Source: Forficula auricularia
Lineage: Eukaryota > Arthropoda > Insecta > Dermaptera > Forficulidae
NCBI GenBank assembly: GCA_024734495.1
Contig: JALMQS010000841.1
Coordinates: forward strand, 2,728,662-2,792,661
Direction of reading: 5' to 3'
DNA: 64,000 nucleotides
A program made the translations under genes and the position numbers. Below are positions 23,487-33,752 of this stretch, piece by piece. Position 1 is the first letter of the stretch. Each line of letters opens with the position of its first letter. Below the pieces are notes generated by a model that was not told the origin of the DNA, did no database searches, and saw only the letters and a list, made by a program, of their open reading frames with translations.

Positions 23487-25328
23487 ATGGCAGCATCGTT
23501 AATAAAAAATAGGGAAAATGACACCAACAAAACAATTTGTGCTAAAATCCTAGGACAAGAAATAGAAAAAAATAGGAACAAAATCAATTATTCGGAAAAT
23601 AAAACAATAAAATCACTAAAATCAAAAATTAAGGAAAACAATTTAACAGTAGTAAAAAGTGACAAAGGAAATTCAATAGTTATACTAGATCAAAAAATTT
23701 ATAAAGAGAAAACCGAAACCTTCTTGAAAACACAAAATTTCAATCAAATTAAAAACCCAGTAAATAAATATAACAAATTAGTTAGGGACAAAATTAAAAA
23801 TTCCAAAATTTTAAACGAAAAAACCAAAATGTCGTTAATAGAAAAGAACCCAAAGTGTCCTAGATTGTATTCCCTTCCGAAAATTCATAAATCGGAAAAA
23901 CTAGACGAAATACCAATTAGACCTGTAGTAAGCTACTCAGGAGCGTGTGTAACAAAATTAGCCAAAAGCCTAAATAAAATCTTCAAAGAAAAAACTAATT
24001 TTCAACCAGATCACTCAATTTTAAATTCATTAGACTTAATAAATAAAATTAAAAACATAGATATCCCCAATAACGCAAAATTAATCTCTTTAGATATCAT
24101 AAGTTTATTTACAAACGTCCCCCCTTCAGAAACAAAAGACCTAGTTGACCAGATAATTTATACATGTCCAAATTTGAACATAAAAGAAAAAACAGACCTA
24201 AGTGATTTAATGGAGTTATGTCTAAATCACAATTTTTTCCAATACAACGATAAATTTTATGAACAAAAAAATGGTTTAGCAATCGGAAACCCTCTGTCAC
24301 CATTATTTGCCGAAATTTTCCTAAAACATTTCGAAAAACAATTTTTAAATATAAAGTGCGAATTCTCTCAATATATCAAATATTATTATAGATATGTTGA
24401 CGATGTGATTGTCTTATGGACAGGGACTGAAAGAATTCTCAATAAATTCATAAAACATATAAATTCATTACATGAAAAAATCAAATTTACCGTGGAAAAG
24501 GAAAAAGAAAAAACATTAAATTATTTAGACCTTAAAATTAAAATTGAAGAAAATAAACACACATTCGAAATTTATAGGAAAGATACATCTACAGATACCG
24601 TAATTCACAACATGGCTTGTCGACCAATGTCACATAAATTAGCAGCATTCCATTCAATGATCCACCGTTTAAATAGTATCCCATTAAAGAAAGAGCATTT
24701 TTTAACAGAACTAGAGATAATCAAAGAAATAGCTATAAATAATGGTTATGAAAGCAATTTAATAGATCAAATATTAAAAGGTAAAATTCAAAAATCAAAT
24801 TTAAATTTAATCTATTCACAAAATTCACAAATTAAAGATCTGCCAAAACTAATATTACCATATTATGGTAAGATGTCCGAAAGAATAAAGCACAAATTAA
24901 AATCTTTAGGGTACGCAACAATCTTTAGATCACCATATACATTAGGAAGTGAATTAAGTCAAATTAAAGATAAAATTCCGGAAAATGAAAAATCCGGTGT
25001 ATATAAATTGACATGCCAAGATTGCAATGCAACTTATATAGGAAAAACGGAAAGAAATTTATCTATTAGGATCAATGAACACAAGAGAGCCTACAAATTA
25101 AAATATGAAAATTATGCATTTGCAGAGCATTTAAATGCTCACAATCATAGTTTTCCAGATCAATCCAAAATTAAATTAATCAAAGAAGTCAATGACCCCT
25201 TAATTCTTTCTTTAAAAGAATCCATTGAAATTTTAAAATCCTTGGAAAAAAGCCCAATTGAATCTTTAAATGAAAAACTAGAAATTATCAATGACCCCTT
25301 TTTAAAAACATTCCATTCATTCAGGTAA
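23487..25328 (+). CDS. Penelope-like reverse transcriptase/GIY-YIG endonuclease, 5'-truncated but open
   Basis: 613 codons from the first ATG; the frame is open further upstream to the inversion junction near 23310, where the N-terminal ~170 residues are lost. Domains in order (from this ATG): RT motif 1 VKSDKGNSIVILDQ (~55-70), motif 2 LPKIHKS...IPIRPVVS (~130-150), motif 3 LISLDIISLFTNVP (~204-217), motif 4 GLAIGNPLSPLFAEIFL (~265), catalytic YVDD (~306), LNYLDLKI (~350), then GIY-YIG nuclease with GVYKLTC, YIGKTER and NEHKRAY (~515-550). It has no frameshift, unlike the minus-strand copy. It lacks the N-terminus and an upstream promoter PLTR in the right orientation, so autonomous activity is unlikely. 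An ~80-bp duplication spans the stop codon and 3' UTR in both copies. Confidence 0.9.
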   Translation: MAASLIKNRENDTNKTICAKILGQEIEKNRNKINYSENKTIKSLKSKIKENNLTVVKSDKGNSIVILDQKIYKEKTETFLKTQNFNQIKNPVNKYNKLVRDKIKNSKILNEKTKMSLIEKNPKCPRLYSLPKIHKSEKLDEIPIRPVVSYSGACVTKLAKSLNKIFKEKTNFQPDHSILNSLDLINKIKNIDIPNNAKLISLDIISLFTNVPPSETKDLVDQIIYTCPNLNIKEKTDLSDLMELCLNHNFFQYNDKFYEQKNGLAIGNPLSPLFAEIFLKHFEKQFLNIKCEFSQYIKYYYRYVDDVIVLWTGTERILNKFIKHINSLHEKIKFTVEKEKEKTLNYLDLKIKIEENKHTFEIYRKDTSTDTVIHNMACRPMSHKLAAFHSMIHRLNSIPLKKEHFLTELEIIKEIAINNGYESNLIDQILKGKIQKSNLNLIYSQNSQIKDLPKLILPYYGKMSERIKHKLKSLGYATIFRSPYTLGSELSQIKDKIPENEKSGVYKLTCQDCNATYIGKTERNLSIRINEHKRAYKLKYENYAFAEHLNAHNHSFPDQSKIKLIKEVNDPLILSLKESIEILKSLEKSPIESLNEKLEIINDPFLKTFHSFR

Positions 25329-25529
25329 AACTCATTAGAAAATGCCTAAACACCCCTTTTTTACCCTTTGACCCTTTTTTTAAAAACATTCCATTCATTC
25401 AGGTAAAACTCATTAGAAAATGCCTAAACAAAAGAGCAACCCAGATATTGAGCCAGTTATATTCTAATCTCCCAAGAAGAAACATGAAGAAAAAGACATT
25501 ATATATTTTTCAAAATTTTCTATGTATAA

Positions 25530-25677
25530 ATCTTAATTTGTAACTAATTTGAAATATTTGTGATAGACTGATGATGAAGGCAATGCCTTCGAAACTATAG
25601 TCTCTAGAAATAATTAAAAATTATTTTATTTAAAAAACAGAAGACTCTCTCATTTTATTTTATTTTTAACCTAAAAG
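25530..25677 (+). repeat. PLE pseudo-LTR at the 3' end of the plus-strand copy
   Basis: Inverted copy of 23150-23300. It stops about 50 bp short of the full PLTR, directly at the CTAAAGAATG target duplication. Confidence 0.8.
25564..25606 (+). ncRNA. type I hammerhead-like ribozyme motif (PLE)
   Basis: Stem I is TAGA (25564-25567) with TCTA (25603-25606). The core CTGATGA (25568-25574) follows. One extra T precedes stem II (GAAGGC, loop AAT, GCCTTC). Then GAAA, a minimal stem III (AC, loop TATA, GT) and the cleavage-site triplet GTC (25600-25602). Minimal type I hammerheads with tiny stem III are established in Penelope-like elements. The unpaired T between CTGATGA and stem II is unusual against the textbook core; whether it cleaves is not known from sequence. 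Confidence 0.65.
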
Positions 25678-26105
25678 CTAAAGAATGCAAAAATATTAAT
25701 TACCTACTACTTAAAAAAAATAATAATAATAACTCGTACACCCATATTTATTTTTATTTCAAATTATTTATTTCCAGTAATGAACCTGTTGAAGCTTTTA
25801 TTTTTATAAAAGTAAAGAAAATTTTAAAAAATTTTAAGAAAGTTTTTAAAATTAAATTAAAATTTTTCAAATTTTTCTTTACTTTATTTAAAATGTTTCA
25901 CTAAGAACCCACACCATTCTCCCTTAAAATTTTTATTTTTGTTATTAATTTTATTAAGAGAAGCTAAAAATGTATTTATTATTTATTTTTATCTCTTACT
26001 TTTACGATTAGACATTACTTTTACTTAGGGCAGGGCACCATGGAAAAATTTTAATTGAAAAAAAGCGGCGCGACTCGGAAAAGTTTGGGAACCCCTATGC
26101 TAAGC

Positions 26106-28140
26106 TTTTGTTTATTAAGTACATTTTGCTACTTTTAGAGTCCCTCAAATTGATTTAAAAAATTTAATTAAGCATATTTTTCTATTGTTCCATGTTATTT
26201 TTACGTATGTATATTATTATTTATATTTGACTGATTAAAGAGACCGATTACAGAATTGAAGGGTCAAGAATAATAAAGTCCAAAGCCACAAATTTACTTT
26301 TTTCAGGAGAGCAAATTGAAACTTTAAAAAAATCTATAAATCATAATACTACCACATTGACTATGATACTACCATCTATGACTTTTATCTTCCAATACTT
26401 TACCAGTATCTGCTACTTGTGTTTCCAATGCAAACTACATCAAAAAACAACTTTTGAAAGAAAATGTGGCTTTGGTCTTTATCATTCTCAACCCTTCAAT
26501 TATATTTCTATTATTTTATTAGGCCTACTCTTAACAGTTAGTTAAATACATCTCTCTTCTACTCCGACTCCGACTCCGATAAATCAAATTTAAAATCTCC
26601 GGTTCCGACTCCGATTCCGGTAAACCCACCTCCGTAAGAATACACGAAGATGCAACTTTTATAAATCAATATGAACTTTTGAAAGAAAGTGCTATTTTCG
26701 GTAAAAATACCGTTTTAATATTAAAATAATTATTATTATTTAATTTTTTTTCGGTCTTCTGGAACTAAAGCCTATTTTAATACAACTAATATTATCTTAT
26801 GAATGTCTGTGGGTGTGTGTGTGTAAAAACAGATTTAAACCAGTCCTTCGACACTCGACTCTGATCCAAGGCTATGGAATTTGTGTGGAAATACTTATAA
26901 ATTAAAGATATTTGAGATTCTTATTTGACGTTTATAACAAGATAATAAATGAATTTTGTAATTTTCTTTTCACACTTTTAATTCAAGCCATTTCTAAATA
27001 CCGACAGTTATAAAAAAGAAGTTTTAATAAAGCAATTATCAAAAGGATTATGAAATTTTTCTCTTGATCAATAGAATTTCCGCCTTTTTGCTAGAAAAAT
27101 AGATTATGCTTTATTTCTAGAGATTTTATAAAAATATTCGATATTGTAATAAAAATCTATATTTATGGTATAGTAATATAATATATTGGAATATATCTAA
27201 GATCTGCTTTCTTATCAAAACAAATAGTAACGATTAGGAAGTTTTTAAATAATTTTGTATTTATTTTTCATGAGATAAATTTATATTGTCTTTGGTTTTT
27301 TGTTCCTTAAAATATTGAAATTTGGAAAAGTAAATATTTATAAAAATTTTAAAATAAATAAATGGTATTTTGATTATATCGTTACTTATTCTCAGACACA
27401 AAGACTTTATGAATTTTCTATAATATCGAAATAATATAAGAATTTGATTTATTTAAATACTGATGATTCCTTCATAGATAAGTTAATTTTGTATCTTCAA
27501 AATAAGGGGAGATATGATCTATCAGAAAAAATATTATCTTTGCTATGTCACTGACCCTGATAAAATAATATGAATAATAAGATTATTTTTGTAAGGAATA
27601 AATCATAGCTGTGTCTTCTGCTTGAAGTAATAACAGATCTGCCAGAAAAAAAATAATAAAAATGTTAATTTGAAGTTCTTAAACGTTTGCATCTTTTATT
27701 TAAAAAATAAGTTTAACAATAAGTAATGATATAAAAATCAGCCTAGTTTAATTTAAAAAATATAGTTTAAATAGCCATTTGTGTACACCCACCCTATTAT
27801 AACAGTACTAGATCTTATGTAAAACTGCTTCTTCTCTGTGTGAGACAATTTACAACATTTCAAGTATTTTTTTTTTTTATATAATTTAAAAATATAATCT
27901 TTATTTTTTATGTAGAATTTGCCTTCATTTAGAGGTATTAATAAAAATATTTCACATGAATTTTCAATAGCTTTTTTGCTTAGAGAGAATGGTGTAGGTT
28001 CGAGGTGAAACATATATTAATTTTATCAAATTAAAAATTTTAAAAATATATAGGTACCTTGTAATTTATATATATTTTTAAAATTTTAATTTTATTTTCA
28101 ATAACGTCTCTATATAAAATAAATTCTCAAAAATTACAAC
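26106..28140. other. AT-rich intergenic DNA, no gene recognised
   Basis: No exon, tRNA or delimited element was found. Short CCGACTCCGACTCCGAT-like phrases near 26560-26630 echo ones at 17290-17340, just outside the opposite end of the composite hAT element. They hint that the hAT landed in an older repeat. A (GT)n microsatellite lies at 26813-26823. Confidence 0.35.
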
Positions 28141-28174
28141 AAACTACAACAAATGCTAAGCATTCTCTTGCTAC

Positions 28175-28330
28175 ACTGGATGCAATTCAGAAGCGAGCAA
28201 TTAAACTAATAGGAGAACCGGCTCTAACCAACTCACTCGACTCCTCTGGCTCACCGAAGAACCGTTTCTGCTCTTTTCCTGATACTACAGATACTATCAC
28301 GGTGTCTGTTCAGTCGAGCTGAAATCAATT
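28175..28330 (+). pseudogene. Jockey/CR1-like non-LTR retrotransposon RT C-terminal relic
   Basis: One frame reads LDAIQKRAIKLIGEPALTNS followed by LDS. After a frameshift another frame reads YYRYYHGVCSVELKSIIP, with a stop inside. LD.IQ.RAI.LIG.P.LT.SLDSL and YRYYHG.CS.EL are the conserved C-terminal signature of reverse transcriptases from many arthropod non-LTR elements. Everything else of the element is gone. Confidence 0.7.
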
Positions 28331-28394
28331 ATCCCAAATTGAAAGTTTTTGCCGAGAGTAGCAGAATTTTTATATATTGAAGGAGACAATAAAA

Positions 28395-28500
28395 GAGTGT
28401 GTCTTCTGCAGGAATTATAAATTTTATTTATTTATAACGAGACTATAGTTTCGAGGGCTTTGCCCTCTTCATCAGTCTATTACAATGTATTCACAGGAAT
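28395..28500 (-). repeat. PLE pseudo-LTR fragment with hammerhead-like motif
   Basis: On the minus strand CTGATGA, an extra A, GAGGGC, loop AAA, GCCCTC, GAAAC, TATA and GTC follow one another (28436-28480). The stem II sequence differs from the element at 20172-25677 by changes on both sides that keep it paired. That compensatory change supports a folded RNA. Stem I is weak here. Confidence 0.6.
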
Positions 28501-28766
28501 TAATTTATGAATCTCATTTTTTAACTCGAAAATAAGTCAAAATGGCCTTTTTCGTCATTTTTATCGATAATATCTCAAAACTCTGAAGTGTTGTAAAAAA
28601 TCGGGAAATTGGATGAAAATCAGCGTAGAAAACTCTACTAGAATCCATTGTTAGGTTTACGTGGAGAATTTTTGTTTAATTTTTGTCGAGCAGTGTAATT
28701 TATCGACAATTTTTTTAGTGCTATATTACGAGAAAACATTCAATACCCCTTGGAAACACTTTGAAC

Positions 28767-28928
28767 CGAGGGGTGAACGATTGGAATTAGGTGTACACGT
28801 CTTTGGAATTATTTGAAATTATTTTGGTATTTTAGTATTTAAAGTACTGGAATTTTTTGGAACTATTTGGAAATGAAAGTCGAAGTGGAAGTAGGTGTAC
28901 ACGATATTAGGTCGCGGTTCACCCCTCG
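28767..28928. mobile_element. hAT-type MITE (CGAGGGGTGAACC family)
   Basis: The termini CGAGGGGTGAACG and GCGGTTCACCCCTCG are flanked by the exact octamer CTTTGAAC on both sides (28759-28766 and 28929-28936). This copy gives the clearest evidence that the family belongs to hAT. Confidence 0.9.
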
Positions 28929-28936
28929 CTTTGAAC

Positions 28937-29581
28937 AAACGTATTCGTCAACTCGTCTATTCTTTGACTTCTAGAGATTTTATTTTAATATTATTTTCAT
29001 TTACATCGTGAAGTTATATTAGTATTATATTTACCTGCCTACATTATTTTTTAAAAATTTAATTTTTTCCAAAAGAAATATCTGGGACGTGCCTGCTTCA
29101 TAACTAAACTTTGCTTACAGTTACTATTCTTACAGTTACATATTCTAATTATATATTTCCTTAACCCATATACAGTCATTCACATACTTATATTCTATCA
29201 ATTACAACACTATAATCCCAAAACTGAAATCAATTAACCTTTTAACGATTATTAAAAGATTACTTTATTCAATTGTATTTCTAGTCTGATTTACTTAACA
29301 CTACTAATTACTTCTAAAAAACATTAAAAAAATCTATTAGTATAATAAATATGAAGGTTTAACAATAATGTAGATTTTATGTTAATGTTTTTTTAATAGT
29401 AATTACTAATTAGAATTGTTTAGGAAATATATTATTAAAAATGTAGTTAAATGAAAAAATGTTTTTTCTTCAACTATTTAAAAAGCCTTCGACCGATAAA
29501 CAATAAATGAACATGACCGTGATTGGAAAATTAAATACCTTGGATTTAGCTGTCTTATCACTAAAGACCATGTATTAAATA
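28937..29581. other. AT-rich DNA, nothing recognised
   Basis: No exon or delimited repeat seen apart from a short inverted AAAAAACATTAA motif pair near 29320-29400. Confidence 0.35.
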
Positions 29582-30330
29582 CAGGGTGGGCCATTTAACT
29601 TTTGGAATTTGAATCGGCTATAAAAAAAACTAATGGATATTTTTTCAAAATTATGAGTTTATTAGAAAGATTGGACATTTTCATTTATGAATGAAACACA
29701 AAATCATTATTCAAATTCCAAAAACAGTGCGCAAAAGATCGATTGTTACGTTGGCTGTGTGGAAAGTGCCCCCCGTCCTGTTGAAACCAAATGTCACCCA
29801 TGTCATCTTTTTCAATTTTTGGAAACAAGAATGTTGTTTTTCATTCTTAAATGAAAATGTTCAAACTCATAATTTTGAAAAAATATTCATTATTTTTTTT
29901 ATAGCCGATTCAAATTCCAAAGTTAGATGGCCCACATTATATATGGTGTGCCATCTAACGCTTGGAATTTGAATCGGCTATAAAAAAAACTAATTGATAT
30001 TTTTTCAAAATATGAGTTTATTAGAAAGATTGGAGATTTTCATTTAAGAATGAAACAGAACATCATTCAAATGATTGTGGCAATCATGGCCACGGCTGGC
30101 TTGACAGTACCCCATTTGATCAACCCAATTTTTCAGTACATTTTCAACTGGGTTGTTCGGATAGGGTACTGTCAAGCCAGCCCTGGCAGTCATTTGAATG
30201 ATGTTGTTTTTCATTCTTAAATGAAAATGTCCAATCTTTCTAATAAACTCATAATTTTGAAAAATATCCATTAGTTTTTTTGTTTTTTTTATAGCGGATT
30301 TAAATTCCAAACGTTAGATGGCCCACCCTA
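29582..30330. mobile_element. two adjacent mariner (IS630-Tc1) deletion derivatives
   Basis: TA is followed by CAGGGTGGGCCATTTAAC; the far end is ATGGCCCACCCT. A pair of inner ends (GATGGCCCACATTATATATG and GTGTGCCATCTAACG, 29925-29960) shows two elements side by side. In the first, minus-strand frames contain WFQQDGG and then, after a frameshift, FHTANVTIDLLRTVF, the second catalytic-Asp region of mariner transposases. In the second, a minus-strand frame ends GHDCHNHLNDVLFHS, like a mariner C-terminus, and its centre is a palindrome. Both are dead. Confidence 0.75.
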
Positions 30331-30953
30331 TATATACACTTTATAAAAAAAAATATCACTTTTATTTGTTAAACTATGTTCTATTTCTGTTCAAATCTTG
30401 ACAGTCTTTTATTTCTCTCACCAAAAATTTCCAAATGTTGATGGAGTCTCAATTGTTTGTTTCTTTTTTCTTTTTCTACAATTTATCTAAACAAAAGACA
30501 AAATGAATATTAAAAGCAAACACATATGCAATTTTATCCCAATTGGTGAAAATCCTGATAGCAGTAAGACATCTCCTCGAGATATATTGAATTAATAACT
30601 ACATGTGAAATGACACAATTCACTCCCCCCCTGACATCTATTAGTAGTAAATTGTCGAAAAAACAAAATCGTTTCCCCCATAAGAATAATAGTTTTACTT
30701 ACACTGATTGCATTCGGTAGCGCCTTATACTGATTGCATTCGGTTGCTGATTTTTGCCAATAAGTAGTAAGTTTTCTTAAGGGACAATGGTGTAGAATCT
30801 AGGGGTGAATTTTTAAATTTTTATTTTTTAATTTAAGTAGTAAGTTGTATGATGTGCCGTAACTAGCCTTCTATACGCCCGGTGCGCTATAACTGCGCCT
30901 TTGAAAAAAAAATATAGGAACTTGGTAGAATTTTGAATAAGTATATATAAATT
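30331..30953. other. AT-rich DNA, nothing recognised
   Basis: No exon. The phrase TACTGATTGCATTCGG occurs twice (30706 and 30728), a small tandem duplication. Confidence 0.35.
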
Positions 30954-31243
30954 CTTCTTCTTTAAGTGCCATATCAGGTCTCCCTGACGTTTCAGCACTC
31001 TCCACATATACCTATGCTGAGTGTGTTTAGCTGTTTTACAAAGATAAATGGGACCTACTTTTTAACGCCGGTTCCGAACGGCTAGTTTGGAGAGGTTGTC
31101 TAGGCTAATTATACCTACTCTTGGTAGTTTGCTATTGCTTTCCAAGAGGAGGCGGCTGGAAATATTCTGCCGAGACTCAGACTCGAACCAGCGTACTTCA
31201 GGACAGAGGCCCGACACTCTGACCACTGACCCACAGTCGCCTC
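30954..31243 (-). mobile_element. tRNA-derived SINE (family S), copy 1
   Basis: On the minus strand a tRNA-like head begins near 31243, with a box A-like TGGGTCAGTGGTCAGAG and box B GGTTCGAGTCT. A ~200-bp body with CTTGGAAAGCAATAGCAAAC follows, then a GAA-repeat tail at 30954. The exact 12-bp target duplication TATATATAAATT flanks it (30942-30953, 31244-31255). A second copy at 60025-60303 has the same borders, proving the family and its length. Confidence 0.85.
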
Positions 31244-31255
31244 TATATATAAATT

Positions 31256-31954
31256 AGGTTAAAAAAAAAACGTTTACTCGAAAATATTTGCCAAAATACA
31301 AAACAAAACTTAGTCCTGGTGCGCCCTGTGCCTGGACACCGCTGGCACCGCCCTAGTTACGGCACTGGTTGTATGATGGTCGGATATGGCAAAATTCTTT
31401 AGGGATCTGGGAAATTTAAAAATTTTAAATTGTTTAAAATAAGTTTTATAAAGTAATATTTGAGTAAATAAATTATTTAATTTTAAAATTTTACAAATAT
31501 TTTTACAGTTTTGCTTTTAAATTGTCCCTTTTTATGCATCGATCGAGGTTTTTAATATGTTATATCGATTCTATATTATATTCTTGTTATATCGATTCTA
31601 TATTGGTTTATATTCTATATTGGTTTATAATCGAAAAAATTGTCGTTAAAATAAAATTAAAAACTATTTTGTAATTATAAATTTAATGACTCAATTGTTT
31701 ATCAAATGCGACGTAAAGTCCAAGCTGACGTTATCATTGTACATGTTCTACCTAATAGACCTTGTATAGGAAGTCGAATTAAATAAGTCCATAAAATTTA
31801 CTTTTTTTATCCCACTGTGTAATTCCTACGAGTACAACCACGACTTAATTCATTTTTTGAAGGTGTTTCAAAACAAGTGATTGTATTTACAATAAATTTA
31901 ATTACAACTTTAAAATTTCTATTAAAAAAACAATGAATAAATTAGAATATGAGA
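31256..31954. other. AT-rich DNA, nothing recognised
   Basis: No exon. A short tandem repeat of TATATCGATTCTATATT-like units lies at 31560-31630. Confidence 0.35.
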
Positions 31955-32740
31955 GAGGTCAAGTTGCTGATAGAAACATTTTTATATTTTCTAAGAAAAT
32001 CACAAGAGGGTGTCATCTATTAGATCCAATGGAATTGATTATTTTTATGTCAAATGAGTTATTTTTCACCTCCTTGGAAATCGAATCCGAGTGCCAGTAA
32101 TAGCAATATGGGCAATTTGGCTACCTTGTGAGCTGTTTCTAAATTTAAACAAATACTGTATTTGATGGTATATACAATATTTGATTTAAACACATACCTA
32201 TGGCATATAGTTTAAATAAAGGTGGTTGAGTGTTTTGAATTTTGAATTTCTTCAAAAATCCGAAGGGCAATTTAATGACTTTATCAATCAAATTGAATAT
32301 GAGAGAGTTCAAAAGTATAACCGATGGAAATAAATTTATATTTTATAAGAAAACCACAAGTGTGTGTCATCTATTAGACTCCGATGCGGAATGGATTATT
32401 TTTAATTATATATCGAAAGGGCTGTTATTTATATCGGCAACTTGAACTCTCTCATATTCACTTTGGAAAAGTCATTGCATTGCCCTTCGAATTTTGAAGA
32501 AATTCAAAATTTGAAACAGTAAACCACCTTTATTTAAACTATTCTGGAATAGCTATTTGTTAAAATTTACAATCATTAGACAATGAAATCTTCACAAATG
32601 AAGATTAAAATCTTTAAGTAAAATATTTAGAGCGATTAAATATGCCGAATGGCCCGGAATGCTCGGGTTTGATTCCCGAGGGGTGAAAAACAACCTCTCT
32701 GACATGTAATTAAAATAATTTATTTCATCGGATCTAATAG
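31955..32740. repeat. tRNA-box hairpin repeats (family A), nested copies
   Basis: Family markers recur several times in both orientations: GAGAGAGGTCAAGTT, AAATCACAAGAGGGTGTCATC, CCGATG.AATGGATTATTTTTA, and CGGGTTTGATTCCCGAGG with GTGAAAAACAACC. A nested inverted pair (TTTAAATAAAGGTGGTT at 32211 and its complement near 32520) is also found inside the hAT MITE at 34601. A complex of insertions into each other; exact borders are unclear. Confidence 0.5.
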
Positions 32741-32742
32741 AT

Positions 32743-33393
32743 CAGTGGTTCTTAACCTTTTATTAGTAGCGGCCCCCTTAAAATCCGAAAATATATTCGA
32801 AGCCCCCTTAAAATCCTAAAATATTTTCGTGGCCAGTAACCCTCCCCCCACCTACCACCATTACTCGAATAAAAAAAAAACTCTCAAATGTAACAATAAT
32901 TCATAAATAAATCAAAAAGCAGAACTTAACATAACATTTATATATAGGTATCTATATTTTTTTCACTTTGAGGGCTCAGCAATTCTTGGCAAGTCATGGC
33001 AATGTGTCGCACAGATGCGAAATGCAATGATCAAAAAATGCTTTATCAGATTGTCAGTATTAACATATATCTTGAAAAATAGGTATATTTGGTATAGTAT
33101 AAAAATTGTAAATCTAGTCTTATAAAAAATATTTACACTGTTTTATTCAATTCGTAATTTTGTCTGTCTGTCTGTTTGGGTCAAATTTACCTATGCGCTC
33201 AACGTTTTCATTTAGTTTAACCATGTTTAAGAATATTGAGATGTTAATAAATTCATCTGTCACTTACATAATTATGTCTCACTTATAAAAACTAGTAACA
33301 TATTTTTTTTGTAAAGATATAAAAACTTAAAAAATTATAATATTTCGCGGTTCCCCTACATACTTCCCGCGGACCCCCTTTTAAGAATGGCTG
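32743..33393. mobile_element. hAT-type MITE (CAGTGGTTCTTAACC ends)
   Basis: CAGTGGTTCTTAACCTTTTA at the left pairs with the inverted TTTTAAGAATGGCTG at the right. The exact octamer TAATAGAT lies on both sides (32735-32742, 33394-33401). It is inserted in a family A repeat, whose sequence (GATGACACCCTCTTG) resumes after it. Interior phrases such as GCGGCCCCCTTA and CGCGGACCCCC are usual near hAT ends. Confidence 0.9.
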
Positions 33394-33401
33394 TAATAGA
33401 T

Positions 33402-33752
33402 GACACCCTCTTGTGTATTCTTAGAATGAATAAATTCTTTTAGATTTGTTTTTGAATTTAACATTTTGAAAAAATCAAATTTAGAATTTTAGATGAATTA
33501 AAAGTTAAAATTAGTAAATATTCTCTATAAGACCTTTTGGAATTATTCTTTATCTTGATCCAGATTTATTAGGTACTCTTAAATTAGTTGCTAATTAACG
33601 AATATTTATGTAATGTTCTATCAAATGAAATTTTTATTGATTAAAATTTTCAAAAATTGAATAAAAGAAAACATTATTATTTATCAAACCGATCATTGGT
33701 ATTGGGACTTCGTTTAGATAGAGAAAGAAGAAATGCTTGTTTAGCTGAAGAC
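33402..33752. other. AT-rich DNA, nothing recognised
   Basis: Begins with the rest of the family A repeat; no exon beyond it. Confidence 0.35.

Larger units (their letters stand above)
20172..25677. mobile_element. Penelope-like element (GIY-YIG PLE), composite with internal inversion
   Basis: A full-length minus-strand copy (PLTR, ORF, PLTR) is joined head to head to a 5'-truncated plus-strand copy that ends in its own PLTR. The junction lies near 23305-23315, in an A-rich stretch. CTAAAGAATG flanks the whole structure (20162-20171 and 25678-25687), an exact 10-bp target duplication, so both halves entered in one event. Inverted partial copies beside the PLTR are a known feature of Penelope insertions. 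The arms are nearly identical at the base level, implying a recent insertion. Reverse transcriptase, a GIY-YIG nuclease and hammerhead-like motifs are all visible. Confidence 0.9.
17446..26097. mobile_element. hAT-type element split by nested insertions (8.65 kb composite)
   Basis: The left end CAGAGGTTCCTAAACTGTGG and right end GTTTGGGAACCCCTA are inverted relatives. Both sides are flanked by TGCTAAGC (17438-17445 and 26098-26105), an exact 8-bp target duplication. Phrases just inside, such as GTGCGCCGCG and GCGGCGCGAC, also match in inverted order. Between the ends sit later insertions: the palindromic family at 18003-18837, an RTE fragment at 19431-19611 and the Penelope-like composite at 20172-25677. 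The original element was therefore short, probably non-autonomous, and has acted as a landing site. Confidence 0.8.

Noticed and set aside
22302..24303. Open frames antisense to the PLE reverse transcriptase (22302-22514, 22722-22949, 23375-23587, 24109-24303)
   Set aside because: Shadows of the PLE ORF on the opposite strand.
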